Source of the DNA: Streptomyces fragilis
Lineage (GTDB): Bacteria; Actinomycetota; Actinomycetes; Streptomycetales; Streptomycetaceae
NCBI RefSeq assembly: GCF_003112515.1
Contig: NZ_BEVZ01000002.1
Location: forward strand, 1,488,001 to 1,552,000
Length of the DNA stretch: 64,000 nt
Reading direction: 5' to 3'
Shown here: positions 16,551 through 27,166 of the stretch, in pieces
Numbering within the stretch: the first letter of the stretch is position 1
How the letters are laid out: every line of letters starts with the position of its first letter
Translations under genes and position numbers: made by a program
The notes under the pieces: generated by a model
Told to the model about the DNA's origin: nothing
The model's database searches: none
Seen by the model: only the letters and a program-made list of their open reading frames with translations

Positions 16551-17777
16551 CTACCCCGCGCCGTACAGCCGTACGGGCAGGCGCTGGTGCCCGTTGCTGA
16601 TGAGGGAGGGCACCGGACGCAGCTCCTCCGCCGGGACGGCCAGGGTCATGTCCGGGAACCGTTCGAACAACAGCCGCAGCGCGGTGGCGACCTCCATACG
16701 GGCCAGGGGAGCGCCCAGGCAGAAGTGCACGCCGTGGCCGAAGGCCAGGTGCTCCTTGCCGGCCCGGGCGACGTCGAACGCGTCCGGGTCGGGGTGCCAG
16801 GAGGGGTGGCGGTTGGCGGCGGCGTACGAGGCGAGGACCGGCGCCCCCTTGGGGATCACCCGCCCGTCGGGGAGGGGGACGTCGACGACGGCGTAACGGA
16901 GCGGCAGGTGCTTCACCGCCGGTTCGAGGCGCAGGGTCTCCTCGACCACGTCGTTCCAGCCGACCCGGCCCTCGCGGACGTGGGCGAGCTGGTCGGGGTG
17001 GGTGAGCAGCAGGGTGACCGCCTGGTCGACGGCGTTGCCGGTGGTCTCGTACCCGGCGCTGATCATCAGCAGGAGCGTGTCGCGCAGTTCGGCGTCGCTG
17101 AGGCCGCGCGCGTCGCCCTCCTCGTCGCGGGCGGCGATCAGGAAGGAGGTCATGTCGTCGGCCGGCGCGACCCGTTTCCTCGCGATCAGCTCGTCGAGCA
17201 GCCGGTAGAGCGAGACGGCGTTCGCGGTGGCCTCCTCGCTGCTGAGCGTGGTGGTGAACACGCCGTCGACCAGGCGGCGGAAGCCGGCGCGCTGGTCCTC
17301 CGGGACCCCCACGAGCTGGGCGATCACCGCGATCGGCAGGGGGAAGGCCAGCTTCTCCCGCAGGTCGACGACCTCGTCACCGGTTTCCGCGATGTCGTCC
17401 AGGAGGCGCGTGACGAGGGCCTCGACGGTGGGGGCGAGCGCGCCGACGGGGCGGGCGCCGAAGGCGGGGGAGATCATCCGGCGCAGGCGCCGGTGATCGC
17501 CGCCGTAGGCCGTGAACATGTTCCGCACCGACACCCACAGCGCCAGCGGCCAGGTGGGCGCGACAGCGGCGAAGTCGGGCCAGTGGGCGCGGGGGTCCTT
17601 GGAGACGTCCTTGCCCACCAGCAGCCTCTTCAGGAGGTGGGGATCGGAGACGGCCCAGGCTTGCACGCCGAGGAGGTCGACGAGTGTGGCCGGGCCGCGG
17701 GCGTGCAGCGCCCGGTGTTCGGCGTGCGCGTCCGAGCCGGTGGGATCCAGGACGAGTAACGAGTCGTCGGGCCGCAT
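16551..17777 (-). CDS. Cytochrome P450
   Basis: A soluble bacterial class I P450 of 408 residues. The I-helix oxygen-activation motif is AGYETTGN, the K-helix ExxR is EETLR, and the haem-binding loop is FGHGVHFCLG with the axial cysteine. It needs a ferredoxin and reductase from elsewhere; none is adjacent. The start at 17777 is preceded by GAAAGGA, and a longer in-frame ORF to 17813 lacks a ribosome site. The neighbouring leftward cupin gene is about 190 bases upstream and is not obviously coupled. Substrate cannot be deduced; there is no biosynthetic cluster around it. Confidence 0.92.
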   Translation of the reverse strand: MRPDDSLLVLDPTGSDAHAEHRALHARGPATLVDLLGVQAWAVSDPHLLKRLLVGKDVSKDPRAHWPDFAAVAPTWPLALWVSVRNMFTAYGGDHRRLRRMISPAFGARPVGALAPTVEALVTRLLDDIAETGDEVVDLREKLAFPLPIAVIAQLVGVPEDQRAGFRRLVDGVFTTTLSSEEATANAVSLYRLLDELIARKRVAPADDMTSFLIAARDEEGDARGLSDAELRDTLLLMISAGYETTGNAVDQAVTLLLTHPDQLAHVREGRVGWNDVVEETLRLEPAVKHLPLRYAVVDVPLPDGRVIPKGAPVLASYAAANRHPSWHPDPDAFDVARAGKEHLAFGHGVHFCLGAPLARMEVATALRLLFERFPDMTLAVPAEELRPVPSLISNGHQRLPVRLYGAG

Positions 17778-17971
17778 GCGGGTCCTTTCGGGGGCGGTGG
17801 CGGGAAGGAACACAGGGAGGCTTTCCAGCGCGTGGGCGAAAGGACCGGGCCGGCGGCGCTTTTCTCGACGGACCGGGCGACGCCTCAGTGCGGGAACCGG
17901 CGGGGCGGCCGCGTGATCACCGTGTCCGCCACGGGGTATCGGCTCCGCCGCCCGGTGGTCCTCCCGCCGCC

Positions 17972-18487
17972 TCAGCTTTCCCGCTCACGGGCGCCGGCCC
18001 GCTCCTCCTCCCAGGCGCTGCTGCGCAGGAAATGCGTGTCGTACCGCTCCTGGACGTCCAGCAGGCTCTCGGGGGAGGCCTCGCCGAGGGCGATGCGCTG
18101 CAGGTGGCGGAAGTAGTCGAAGCGTTCCACCCCGGGCGTGATGACGACGAGGATGTCGGCGTCGTGCCCGGGCGGTGCGGCGAAGGCGTGCGGCAGGCCG
18201 GGCGGGACGACGACGAGGTCGCCGGGCCCGGCGGTGACGACCTCCTCGCCGGACAGCAGCCGGGCCGTCCCGGACAGCATGAAGAACATCTCCGCCGAGT
18301 TGTCGTGGCGGTGCGGCCGGGCGCCGTCGGCCCCGCCGGTCAGGGTGGCGCGCACGACGGACAGCGCTCCGCCGGTCGCGCTGCTGTCGGCCAGCAGCCG
18401 GATGGCCGTGGGCAGCCGCCCGGTGACCTCGGCGTCCGCGGCGCGGACCACCACGGACTCGGAGAAGTCGGGCGGGATCAGCGACAT
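17972..18487 (-). CDS. Cupin-domain protein
   Basis: A 171-residue single-domain cupin. The first cupin motif is seen as RPHRHDNSAEMFFMLSGTARL (metal ligands His/His/Glu), and the second as GPGDLVVVPPGLPHAF (the later histidine). Such proteins bind a metal and act as dioxygenases, isomerases or sensors; this one cannot be placed further. The start at 18487 has AGGGAG at good spacing. The C-terminus is helical and rich in Glu/Arg. It is a single-gene unit upstream of the P450 gene on the same strand. Confidence 0.83.
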   Translation of the reverse strand: MSLIPPDFSESVVVRAADAEVTGRLPTAIRLLADSSATGGALSVVRATLTGGADGARPHRHDNSAEMFFMLSGTARLLSGEEVVTAGPGDLVVVPPGLPHAFAAPPGHDADILVVITPGVERFDYFRHLQRIALGEASPESLLDVQERYDTHFLRSSAWEEERAGARERES

Positions 18488-18638
18488 CCGGGTCTCCCTG
18501 TGCTCGTGTGCGGGTGCCTCGCCGGGTGGGGCCGGGGGCCCGGGTGTCACCGACGGTGCGCAACGGGCCGTCGGGCCGGCCCGGGGGCCGCCCGGCCGGC
18601 GGCGCGGTCCCGGGGCCGAGTATGCCGAAGGAGCCGGC

Positions 18639-19007
18639 TCACCGCCGCACGAACGCCAGCACGCTCAGGCCGAACATGGCCACGCCCAGGGGGAGATGGA
18701 CGGACGGCACGTGCGCGACGCCGAGCACCACCTGGGCCGAGGCGAGGACCAGGAAGCCCGTCGCCTGCCACACCGGCCGGAGCGGGCCGCCCCCCGGCCT
18801 CCACGCCAGCACCGCCGCGAGCAGGTACAGCATCGACGCCCCGTACATCACCCGCGCCCCCACGCTGTGCAGCGTCTCCCCGTACGGCTCGGTCAGCAGC
18901 AGCCCCGCGGACACCGCCTGGAGGAAGATCGTGGACGTCTGCAGCGCGATCGCGGCCCGCAGGAACGAGGAGCCCCGTCCCGCGGTCGCCGTCACCTCAG
19001 TGGCCAT
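18639..19007 (-). CDS. Small four-helix integral membrane protein
   Basis: A 122-residue protein with four predicted membrane segments (about 18-40, 47-68, 78-97 and 102-118) and short loops, similar in layout to DoxX-like or other small actinobacterial membrane proteins. I do not recognise a function. The ATG at 19007 is preceded by AGGGGA at seven bases. It is transcribed divergently from the ECF41-like sigma-factor gene across about 100 bases, which makes it a candidate target of that sigma factor. Confidence 0.75.
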   Translation of the reverse strand: MATEVTATAGRGSSFLRAAIALQTSTIFLQAVSAGLLLTEPYGETLHSVGARVMYGASMLYLLAAVLAWRPGGGPLRPVWQATGFLVLASAQVVLGVAHVPSVHLPLGVAMFGLSVLAFVRR

Positions 19008-19109
19008 GTCACAGTCCCCTTTTCCGCCCCTCGGGCAGCACGTCGATATGGTCTCGACAGCTCGACGACACGGGCCTGCGAAAGGTAAGGCGGGGGGGGC
19101 GGACGCGGC

Positions 19110-20036
19110 ATGGGGACAGCGGGGGCCGGGGCGGACGGGGTGACCGGCGAGCGGCGCAGACTGATCAACGTCGCCTACCGGCTGCTCGGATCGGTGGCCG
19201 AGGCCGAGGACGCGGTGCAGGAGGCCTACGCGCGCTGGTTCGCGCTGCCGCCCGGCAGACGGCGGGAGATCCGCGTCCCCGGCGCGTGGCTGACGACGGT
19301 GACCGGCCGGATCTGCCTGGACCTGCTGGGCTCGGCGCGGGCCCGCCGCGAGCGCTACGTCGGCGCGTGGCTGCCCGAGCCGCTGCCCGACCGGACCGAG
19401 TGGGAGCGCGCGGGCGGCACCCTCCTCCCCGCCGACCCCGCCGACCAGATCGTCCTGGACGAGTCGGTGTCGATGGCCTTCCTGGTCGTGCTGGACGCGA
19501 TGACGCCGGCCGAGCGGGTGGCGTTCGTCCTGCACGACGTCTTCCGGTACCCGTTCGTCGAGATCGCCGACGTGCTCGGCCGGACCCCGGCCGCCTGCAA
19601 GCAGCTGGCCTCGTCGGCCCGGCGGCGGCTGGGCGGTACGCGCGCTCCGGAGCCGGAGCCGGAGCCGGAGCCGGACGCCCGGGCGGACGTGGTGCGGCGC
19701 GTCAAGGAGGCGTGGGAGAGCAAGGACATCGAGACGCTGATCGGTCTGCTCGACCCGGCCGCCGTGATGACCGCGGACGGCGGCGGCATGGTCGGCACCG
19801 TGCCGCACCCGGTGGAGGGGGGAGCGCGCATCGCCCGGTACATGGCCGCGATCGCCGACCGGGCCCCGGGGCTCGAGCTCGTCGAGCGGTCCGTCGGCGG
19901 GGTGCCCGGCCTGGTGGCCAGGCGGGCCGGGGTGGTGGAGACGGTCGCCTCGTTCGACGTCTCCGGCGGGCGCGTGGCCCGGGTGTGGGTGGTCCGCAAC
20001 CCGGAGAAACTGCGCCCGTGGCTCCGGGACGGCTGA
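19110..20036 (+). CDS. ECF41-like RNA polymerase sigma factor with SnoaL-type C-terminal domain
   Basis: A 308-residue extracytoplasmic-function sigma factor. Region 2 (YRLLGSVAEAEDAVQEAY, about 22-40) and region 4 (MTPAERVAFVLHDVFRYPF then EIADVLGRTPAACKQLASSARRR, about 130-175) bind the promoter. A linker with four Glu-Pro pairs joins a C-terminal SnoaL/NTF2-like domain carrying the DGGG and terminal NPEKL elements characteristic of the ECF41 group, in which this extension acts as a built-in regulator instead of a separate anti-sigma factor. The usual ECF41 neighbour (a carboxymuconolactone-decarboxylase or oxidoreductase gene) is missing; a small membrane protein is divergent instead. Start 19110 follows a G-rich stretch. 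Confidence 0.9.
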   Translation: MGTAGAGADGVTGERRRLINVAYRLLGSVAEAEDAVQEAYARWFALPPGRRREIRVPGAWLTTVTGRICLDLLGSARARRERYVGAWLPEPLPDRTEWERAGGTLLPADPADQIVLDESVSMAFLVVLDAMTPAERVAFVLHDVFRYPFVEIADVLGRTPAACKQLASSARRRLGGTRAPEPEPEPEPDARADVVRRVKEAWESKDIETLIGLLDPAAVMTADGGGMVGTVPHPVEGGARIARYMAAIADRAPGLELVERSVGGVPGLVARRAGVVETVASFDVSGGRVARVWVVRNPEKLRPWLRDG

Positions 20037-20052
20037 CGGCCGGGCTCCCGGG

Positions 20053-20143
20053 GGCGGCAGCGGTGCGGCATCCGCGGCGTCCGGCCGCCCGAGGGCAGTG
20101 GTGCGGCACCCGCGGTGGCGGCAGCGGTGCGGCATCCGCGGCG
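20053..20143. repeat. Three copies of a ~21-bp GC repeat
   Basis: Copies begin at 20057, 20095 and 20121; the first and third are identical over 21 bases and the second differs at two. Each contains a small GCGG-CAT-CCGC-type hairpin, so the set could act as RNA stem-loops downstream of the sigma-factor gene. Confidence 0.75.
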
Positions 20144-20251
20144 GCGGCCTCACGAGCGCGGGCCGGGGGTGCCGGCACCGGTCCGCGTACGGCACGGCAC
20201 GGCGACGTCGAACGGCGCTGCGGCGCGGCACAGCGCCGCGACCCGCCCGGA

Positions 20252-20290
20252 GCGGGCGCACGAGGCGGGCGCACGACGCGGGCGCACGAC
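20252..20290. repeat. Three tandem 13-bp units
   Basis: Three head-to-tail 13-base units (20252, 20265, 20278) of GCGGGCGCACGAS; the last two are identical. They lie immediately before the argG terminator. Confidence 0.75.
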
Positions 20291-20295
20291 GCGAA

Positions 20296-20325
20296 AGGCC
20301 GGCCCGGGGTGATCCGGGCCGGCCT
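20296..20325 (-). terminator. argG terminator
   Basis: A perfect 12-bp stem (20296-20307 with 20314-20325) and 6-base loop lie 26 bases beyond the argG stop. Confidence 0.8.
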
Positions 20326-20351
20326 CGTGCCGTGCGGGCGTCCGCGACGGG

Positions 20352-23206
<2,855 letters not shown>

Positions 23207-23235
23207 GCGGCGGCTCCTGGAATTCGACCAGGGGC

Positions 23236-23266
23236 AGTCTTCGCCGCGTAATTCTTGACGTCAAGA
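23236..23266 (-). promoter_or_regulatory. MFS promoter with 14-bp palindromic operator
   Basis: Minus-strand TTGACG (23264-23259) and AAGACT (23241-23236) are 17 bases apart, 30 bases upstream of the start codon. The -35 lies within a perfect palindrome, TCTTGACGTCAAGA (23253-23266), resembling MarR-type operators. Confidence 0.65.
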
Positions 23267-23339
23267 TAATTATCGCGGGCCGGAGGGGCGGAGGGCCGTC
23301 ACCCCCGGTGGCGTGACGGCCCCTCAGGTGGGATCCGTG

Positions 23340-24821
23340 TCAGGACGGGCACCCCGCGTCGGAGATCACGAAGTGGCCCGCCGAGATCTCCTCCAGCGTG
23401 TGGCTGTAGAAGGTGTTGTACAGCCCCATGTTCTGGCCCGACCCCAGGGCGTAGGCGTAGCCGCCGCTCTGACGGGCCCGGCCTGCCTGCACGTGCGCGT
23501 AGTTGGAGGCCGTGAAGCAACGGTGCTCGAAGCCTCCGCCGCCGCCGCTCGTGGTCGCGGTGACGGACGCGGAGCGGGCGCCGGCCGCGCCGGAGGAGTC
23601 CACGGCGGCCACCGAATAGGTGTACGCCGTGCCCGGGGACAGGCCGGTGTCGGTGTACGAGACGCCGGTGGCGGTGCCGATCCGGGAGCCGCCGCGGTAG
23701 ATCTCGTACGATGCCGCCCCGCTCACCGCGTTCCACGACAGCGTCACGCCGCTGTCGGTGACGGCGCCGGCCGCGAGCCCGGTGGGCGCCGGCAGGGCGC
23801 CGGGGCCGCCGGGGTCGACGGCGCCCCCGTCCAGGCCCCAGAAGAGGGCGGTGTAGTAGCTGGAGCAGATGGTGTCCAGGTAGTAGGCGCCCGCGGTGCC
23901 GCACTGCGAGGTGCCCGTGCCGGGGTCGACGGCCGTTCCGTGGCCCATGCCGGAGACGGTGAACGTGGTGACCGCGGGGACGCCCCGGGCGTCGGTGTAC
24001 ACGGCCTGTGTGGTGTTACCGGGGAGCGAGGCGGTGGAGGCGGGGGTCTGGCCCAGGCCCCAGACGTTCGTCCACTGGTCGCGCGACTGGGTGGCGTTGG
24101 CGGGCACCACGGTCGTGTCGGACGTGCCGTGCCAGACGGCGACCCGCGGCCAGGGACCGGTCCAGCCGCCCGACGCCGAGCGCACCGCGTCGCCCCACTG
24201 CTTGGGGGTCTTCGCCGTCGCGTTGTACATGCAGGTGTAGGCGTTGGCGACGGAGGTGGCGCAGCCGGCGGGGATGCCGGAGGCGATGGAGCCGCCCGCG
24301 AAGACGTCCGGGTAGGCGGCGAGCAGCGCGGCGGTCATCGCCCCGCCCGCCGACAGCCCGGTGACGAACACCCGGTCGCGGTCGCTGCCGTAGCGGCCGG
24401 TCGCGTGGTCGACCATCTGCTTGACGGAGAGTGCCTCTCCCTGGCCCCGGGCCGTGTCGGAGGACTGGAACCAGTTGAAGCAGGAGTTGGCGTTGTTGGC
24501 GCTCGACGTGTGCGGGTACACGACGGCGAACCGGTACAGGTCCGCGTACTTGGCCCACCCGGCGTGGGAGTGGTAGTCCGCGGCGCTCTGCGTGCAGCCG
24601 TGCAGGGCGACGACCAGCGGCGCGCCGGCCGGGAGCCCGTCGGGCACGTAGGCGTACATCTGGAGGTTGCCCGGATTGGTGCCGAACCCGGTGACCTGGG
24701 TCAGCGAGGCGGCGGAGGCGGGCGCCGGGGCGGCGAACAGGGCCAGCAGCAGGGCGAGTACAGCGGTCAGGCCGAACGCGCGGGCTCGTGCCCCGGGTCG
24801 GGAGCGGTCGGGAACCGGCAT
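23340..24821 (-). CDS. Secreted PHB-depolymerase-type esterase with fibronectin III and C-terminal binding domain
   Basis: A 493-residue exported esterase. It has a signal peptide (about 1-37, cleaved near ASA-A), an alpha/beta-hydrolase catalytic domain with the oxyanion motif VALHGCTQ, the lipase box GLSAGG (nucleophile Ser), VWHGTSDTTV (Asp region) and SGMGHG (His), a fibronectin III domain (about 335-420), a glycine hinge and a C-terminal domain of about 60 residues (HRCFTASNYAHV to ISDAGCP) found in PHB depolymerases and feruloyl-esterase-like enzymes. It likely degrades polyhydroxyalkanoate or a plant polyester outside the cell. ATG at 24821 has GGGAGGA. An 8-bp inverted repeat at 24917-24943 lies upstream. 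Confidence 0.88.
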   Translation of the reverse strand: MPVPDRSRPGARARAFGLTAVLALLLALFAAPAPASAASLTQVTGFGTNPGNLQMYAYVPDGLPAGAPLVVALHGCTQSAADYHSHAGWAKYADLYRFAVVYPHTSSANNANSCFNWFQSSDTARGQGEALSVKQMVDHATGRYGSDRDRVFVTGLSAGGAMTAALLAAYPDVFAGGSIASGIPAGCATSVANAYTCMYNATAKTPKQWGDAVRSASGGWTGPWPRVAVWHGTSDTTVVPANATQSRDQWTNVWGLGQTPASTASLPGNTTQAVYTDARGVPAVTTFTVSGMGHGTAVDPGTGTSQCGTAGAYYLDTICSSYYTALFWGLDGGAVDPGGPGALPAPTGLAAGAVTDSGVTLSWNAVSGAASYEIYRGGSRIGTATGVSYTDTGLSPGTAYTYSVAAVDSSGAAGARSASVTATTSGGGGGFEHRCFTASNYAHVQAGRARQSGGYAYALGSGQNMGLYNTFYSHTLEEISAGHFVISDAGCPS

Positions 24822-24916
24822 GGGGTCCTCCCGGAAGGGATCGGTGCGGGGGCGCGTGTGGGGGTCACGCGCTCCGACCGTACGAACGGGCCGGACACCT
24901 GCCAGTGGAGTGACAG

Positions 24917-24943
24917 CACATAGGAGCGGGGTGCGCCTATGTG
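24917..24943. promoter_or_regulatory. Inverted repeat between the DinB and esterase genes
   Basis: Perfect 8-bp arms CACATAGG and CCTATGTG (24917-24924 and 24936-24943) separated by 11 bases. It lies 18 bases past the DinB stop and 96 bases before the esterase start, so it could be an operator for the esterase or a terminator for the DinB gene. Confidence 0.5.
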
Positions 24944-24961
24944 GGAGCAGGCAGGCGGGCC

Positions 24962-25549
24962 TCAGGCCTCCCGGGCCACGCGCTCCAGGCGGTCGCGGTG
25001 GGCCCGCCACCAGGCCGCGTCCCCCTCCGCCAGTGCCGTGTTGTCCTCGCGCATGCCCACCGCCCCGTCGATCAGCTCACGGACGATGTCCGCGTGTCCC
25101 GCGTGGCGCTGGGCGTCGGCGATCACCCGCACCACGGCGTGGTGCAGTGTGATCGTCCGGCGCTCCGCCGGCCACCAGGGCACCGTGCCCACCGCCTCCA
25201 GGGGCAGCGCCTCCAGGGTCGCGTCCGCGTGCGCCCAGGCCTGCCGGTACATGCCGACCACGAACGCGCGCGACTCCCCGGCGGTGGCCCACATGTCCGC
25301 GTTGGTCTCCGCGCCCTCCGCCACCCACGGCAGGGGGATGCCGGACGGACGGCCGAACACCTCGCCCAGGTAGCCGAGTTCGACGGTCGCCAGGTGCTTC
25401 ACCAGACCCAGCAGATTGGTCCCGGTCCCGGTGAGCGGCCGGCGGACGTCGTACTCGGAGAGACCCTCCAGCTTCCACAGCAGCGCATCGCGCGCGTCCT
25501 GGAGGTAACGGCGGAGGTCGGCCTTGGTGTCGGCGGCGGTCGTCGTCAT
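24962..25549 (-). CDS. DinB-superfamily (DUF664/mycothiol-dependent type) protein
   Basis: A 195-residue four-helix-bundle protein of the DinB/DUF664 group; in actinobacteria members often use mycothiol as a thiol cofactor. Three candidate metal-binding histidines are seen: one in GLVKHLATVELGY and two in the HHAVVRVIADAQRHAGHADI helix. The ATG at 25549 begins TTTAADTKADL, a normal family start; a TTG extension to 25591 would run into the LacI-type operator. No strong Shine-Dalgarno is present. Substrate and reaction are unknown. Confidence 0.85.
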   Translation of the reverse strand: MTTTAADTKADLRRYLQDARDALLWKLEGLSEYDVRRPLTGTGTNLLGLVKHLATVELGYLGEVFGRPSGIPLPWVAEGAETNADMWATAGESRAFVVGMYRQAWAHADATLEALPLEAVGTVPWWPAERRTITLHHAVVRVIADAQRHAGHADIVRELIDGAVGMREDNTALAEGDAAWWRAHRDRLERVAREA

Positions 25550-25591
25550 ACGGACAGTCTGGCAGTCCACCAAGGACTTCGAAACTTTCAA

Positions 25592-25607
25592 CTGAGAGCG
25601 CTCTCAG
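25592..25607. promoter_or_regulatory. LacI-type operator upstream of the GH64 gene
   Basis: A perfect 16-bp palindrome, CTGAGAGCGCTCTCAG, with the central GAGCGCTC typical of LacI-family sugar repressors in Streptomyces. It sits five bases upstream of a TTGACG -35-like hexamer (25613-25618). An identical 16-base string (GAGAGCGCTCTCAGAG) recurs at 27100-27115. Confidence 0.75.
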
Positions 25608-25782
25608 AGTACTTGACGTTCCAAAAGCAACAGGATTTCATCAGAACCGAACACGCCACTCCGGGGCGGGTCCGCACACGGTGACCACGTCGTGCGGGCC
25701 CTGCCCACCTGCCTGATCACCCCCCACCATCCCGGGCGCGTGCCCTCGTGGCGCCGCACCGGGACGATCTCAGGAGGAACAC

Positions 25783-27018
25783 GTGGTTTCCCGACGGTCC
25801 TTCATGGTCGCGGGCGCGGCCGCCACGCTCGGAGCGCCCGCCTGGCTCCTGACCAGGCCGCAGCGCGCGACGGCCGGTGAGTCCCCGGCCGCCGCGGCGT
25901 CGCTGCCGATCACCCTGCGCAACACCTCCGGCAGCGGCACCGTGTACGCCTACATCAGCGGCGCCGACGAGTCCGGATGGCCCGGCTTCGTCACCGCCGA
26001 CGGAACCTTCCGGCGGCTGCCCAGCCCCTCCTCGGTCCTCACACCCGTGGCCGACCACTCCATCCCCCTGGGCCCCTCGGGCTCGTCCGGGGTGCGGGTG
26101 CCGCTGCACCAGTACGTCATCAGCGGCCGGGTCTGGTTCTCCGTCGGCGCGAAGCTCCAGTTCTTCGTCAACCCGGCGAACGGCGGGGGAGCACCGGGCA
26201 TGGTCCAGCCCGCGCTCACCGCGAGCGACCCCAACTGGCGCACCCACTGGACCTTCTGCGAGTTCACGTACAACAGCGCCAACCTCTACGCCAACATCAG
26301 CTACGTGGACATGGTGGCGCTCCCCGTCGCGATGTCCAGCACCGGGCAGGCCGGGCCCCAGTCGGTACCGCCCCTGCCCGCCGGGGCGCTCGGGCGGATC
26401 GCGGAGGGCCTGCGGGCCCAGCACGCCGCCGACGGCGCGCCCTGGGACCGGCTGGTCGCCACCGACGACGCGGGCAGGGTCGTCAGGGTGATGGCGCCGG
26501 CCCACTCGCCGGCCGGCTTCGGCGACTACTGGCAGCCCTACCTGGACGAGGTCTGGCGCCGCTACGAGACCACCGGGCTGACCGTGAACGGGCAGGGCTC
26601 CGTCGGGAAGTACACCGGACGGGTCTCCGGCGGCGTGCTGACCTTCGCCGGGCTGAACGACAACGGCGTGCCGTTCACCAAACCCAGCGCCGTGGACATC
26701 TTCGGCTGTGCGAGCGGCCCGCTCTACAACTCCGGCGGCGACGCCCGCGGCGCGGTGGCCGCCCGTCTGGCGGCGGCGCTCAACCGCAGTTCGCTGCTGG
26801 TGCCCGGCGGCGACAACCAGCCCGACGGCGTGCCGGCCGACCGCTACTACGAGCACGCGATCACCAACCACTACGCCCGGCTGGTGCACGAGCACGCCAC
26901 CATCGGCTACGCCTTCCCCTACGACGACGTCGGCCCCACGGGTGCGCCCGCGGTCGACGGTCACCTCCAGGACGGTGCTCCGACGTCCTGGACGATCGAG
27001 GTCGGCGCCGGCGCCTGA
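25783..27018 (+). CDS. GH64 beta-1,3-glucanase (laminaripentaose-producing type), Tat-exported
   Basis: A 411-residue secreted endo-beta-1,3-glucanase of glycoside hydrolase family 64. The N-terminus has a twin-arginine signal (SRRSFMVAGAAATLG). The catalytic residues are proposed as E160 in WTFCEF and D176 in SYVDM; their 16-residue spacing equals that of the E154/D170 pair of the Streptomyces matensis enzyme. No carbohydrate-binding module follows. The GTG start at 25783 has a perfect AGGAGG five bases upstream. The LacI-type operator at 25592-25607 is about 175 bases upstream and matches the one before the protease gene downstream, suggesting induction by glucan sugars. Confidence 0.92.
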   Translation: MVSRRSFMVAGAAATLGAPAWLLTRPQRATAGESPAAAASLPITLRNTSGSGTVYAYISGADESGWPGFVTADGTFRRLPSPSSVLTPVADHSIPLGPSGSSGVRVPLHQYVISGRVWFSVGAKLQFFVNPANGGGAPGMVQPALTASDPNWRTHWTFCEFTYNSANLYANISYVDMVALPVAMSSTGQAGPQSVPPLPAGALGRIAEGLRAQHAADGAPWDRLVATDDAGRVVRVMAPAHSPAGFGDYWQPYLDEVWRRYETTGLTVNGQGSVGKYTGRVSGGVLTFAGLNDNGVPFTKPSAVDIFGCASGPLYNSGGDARGAVAARLAAALNRSSLLVPGGDNQPDGVPADRYYEHAITNHYARLVHEHATIGYAFPYDDVGPTGAPAVDGHLQDGAPTSWTIEVGAGA

Positions 27019-27099
27019 CCGCGCCGCGCGTCCCCGCACCATCCCTCTCCCTCCCCCCATTCCGCCTCCCCGCCCGCCGCGCACCCGTCGGCCGGCCGG

Positions 27100-27115
27100 G
27101 AGAGCGCTCTCAGAG
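27100..27115. promoter_or_regulatory. LacI-type operator upstream of the S1 protease
   Basis: A 12-bp perfect palindrome, GAGAGCGCTCTC (27100-27111), plus the same four flanking bases as the GH64 site, 52 bases upstream of the protease start. Confidence 0.7.
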
Positions 27116-27166
27116 ATCCCTGGTTCCACCGACCCCTGCCGGAACGAACCGAAAGGCACCCCCCCC

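Larger units (their letters stand above)
20037..20351. other. Repeat-rich gene-free interval before argG
   Basis: These 315 bases contain no convincing gene. They hold three imperfect copies of a 21-bp element (20057, 20095, 20121), three tandem 13-bp units (20252-20290) and the argG terminator (20296-20325). Confidence 0.7.

Noticed and set aside
19007..19044. ECF41-type promoter (TGTCACA with CGTC) in the sigma-factor intergenic region
   Set aside because: Both elements occur on the plus strand but are 27 bases apart, too far for a -35/-10 pair, and TGTCACA overlaps the start of the divergent gene.
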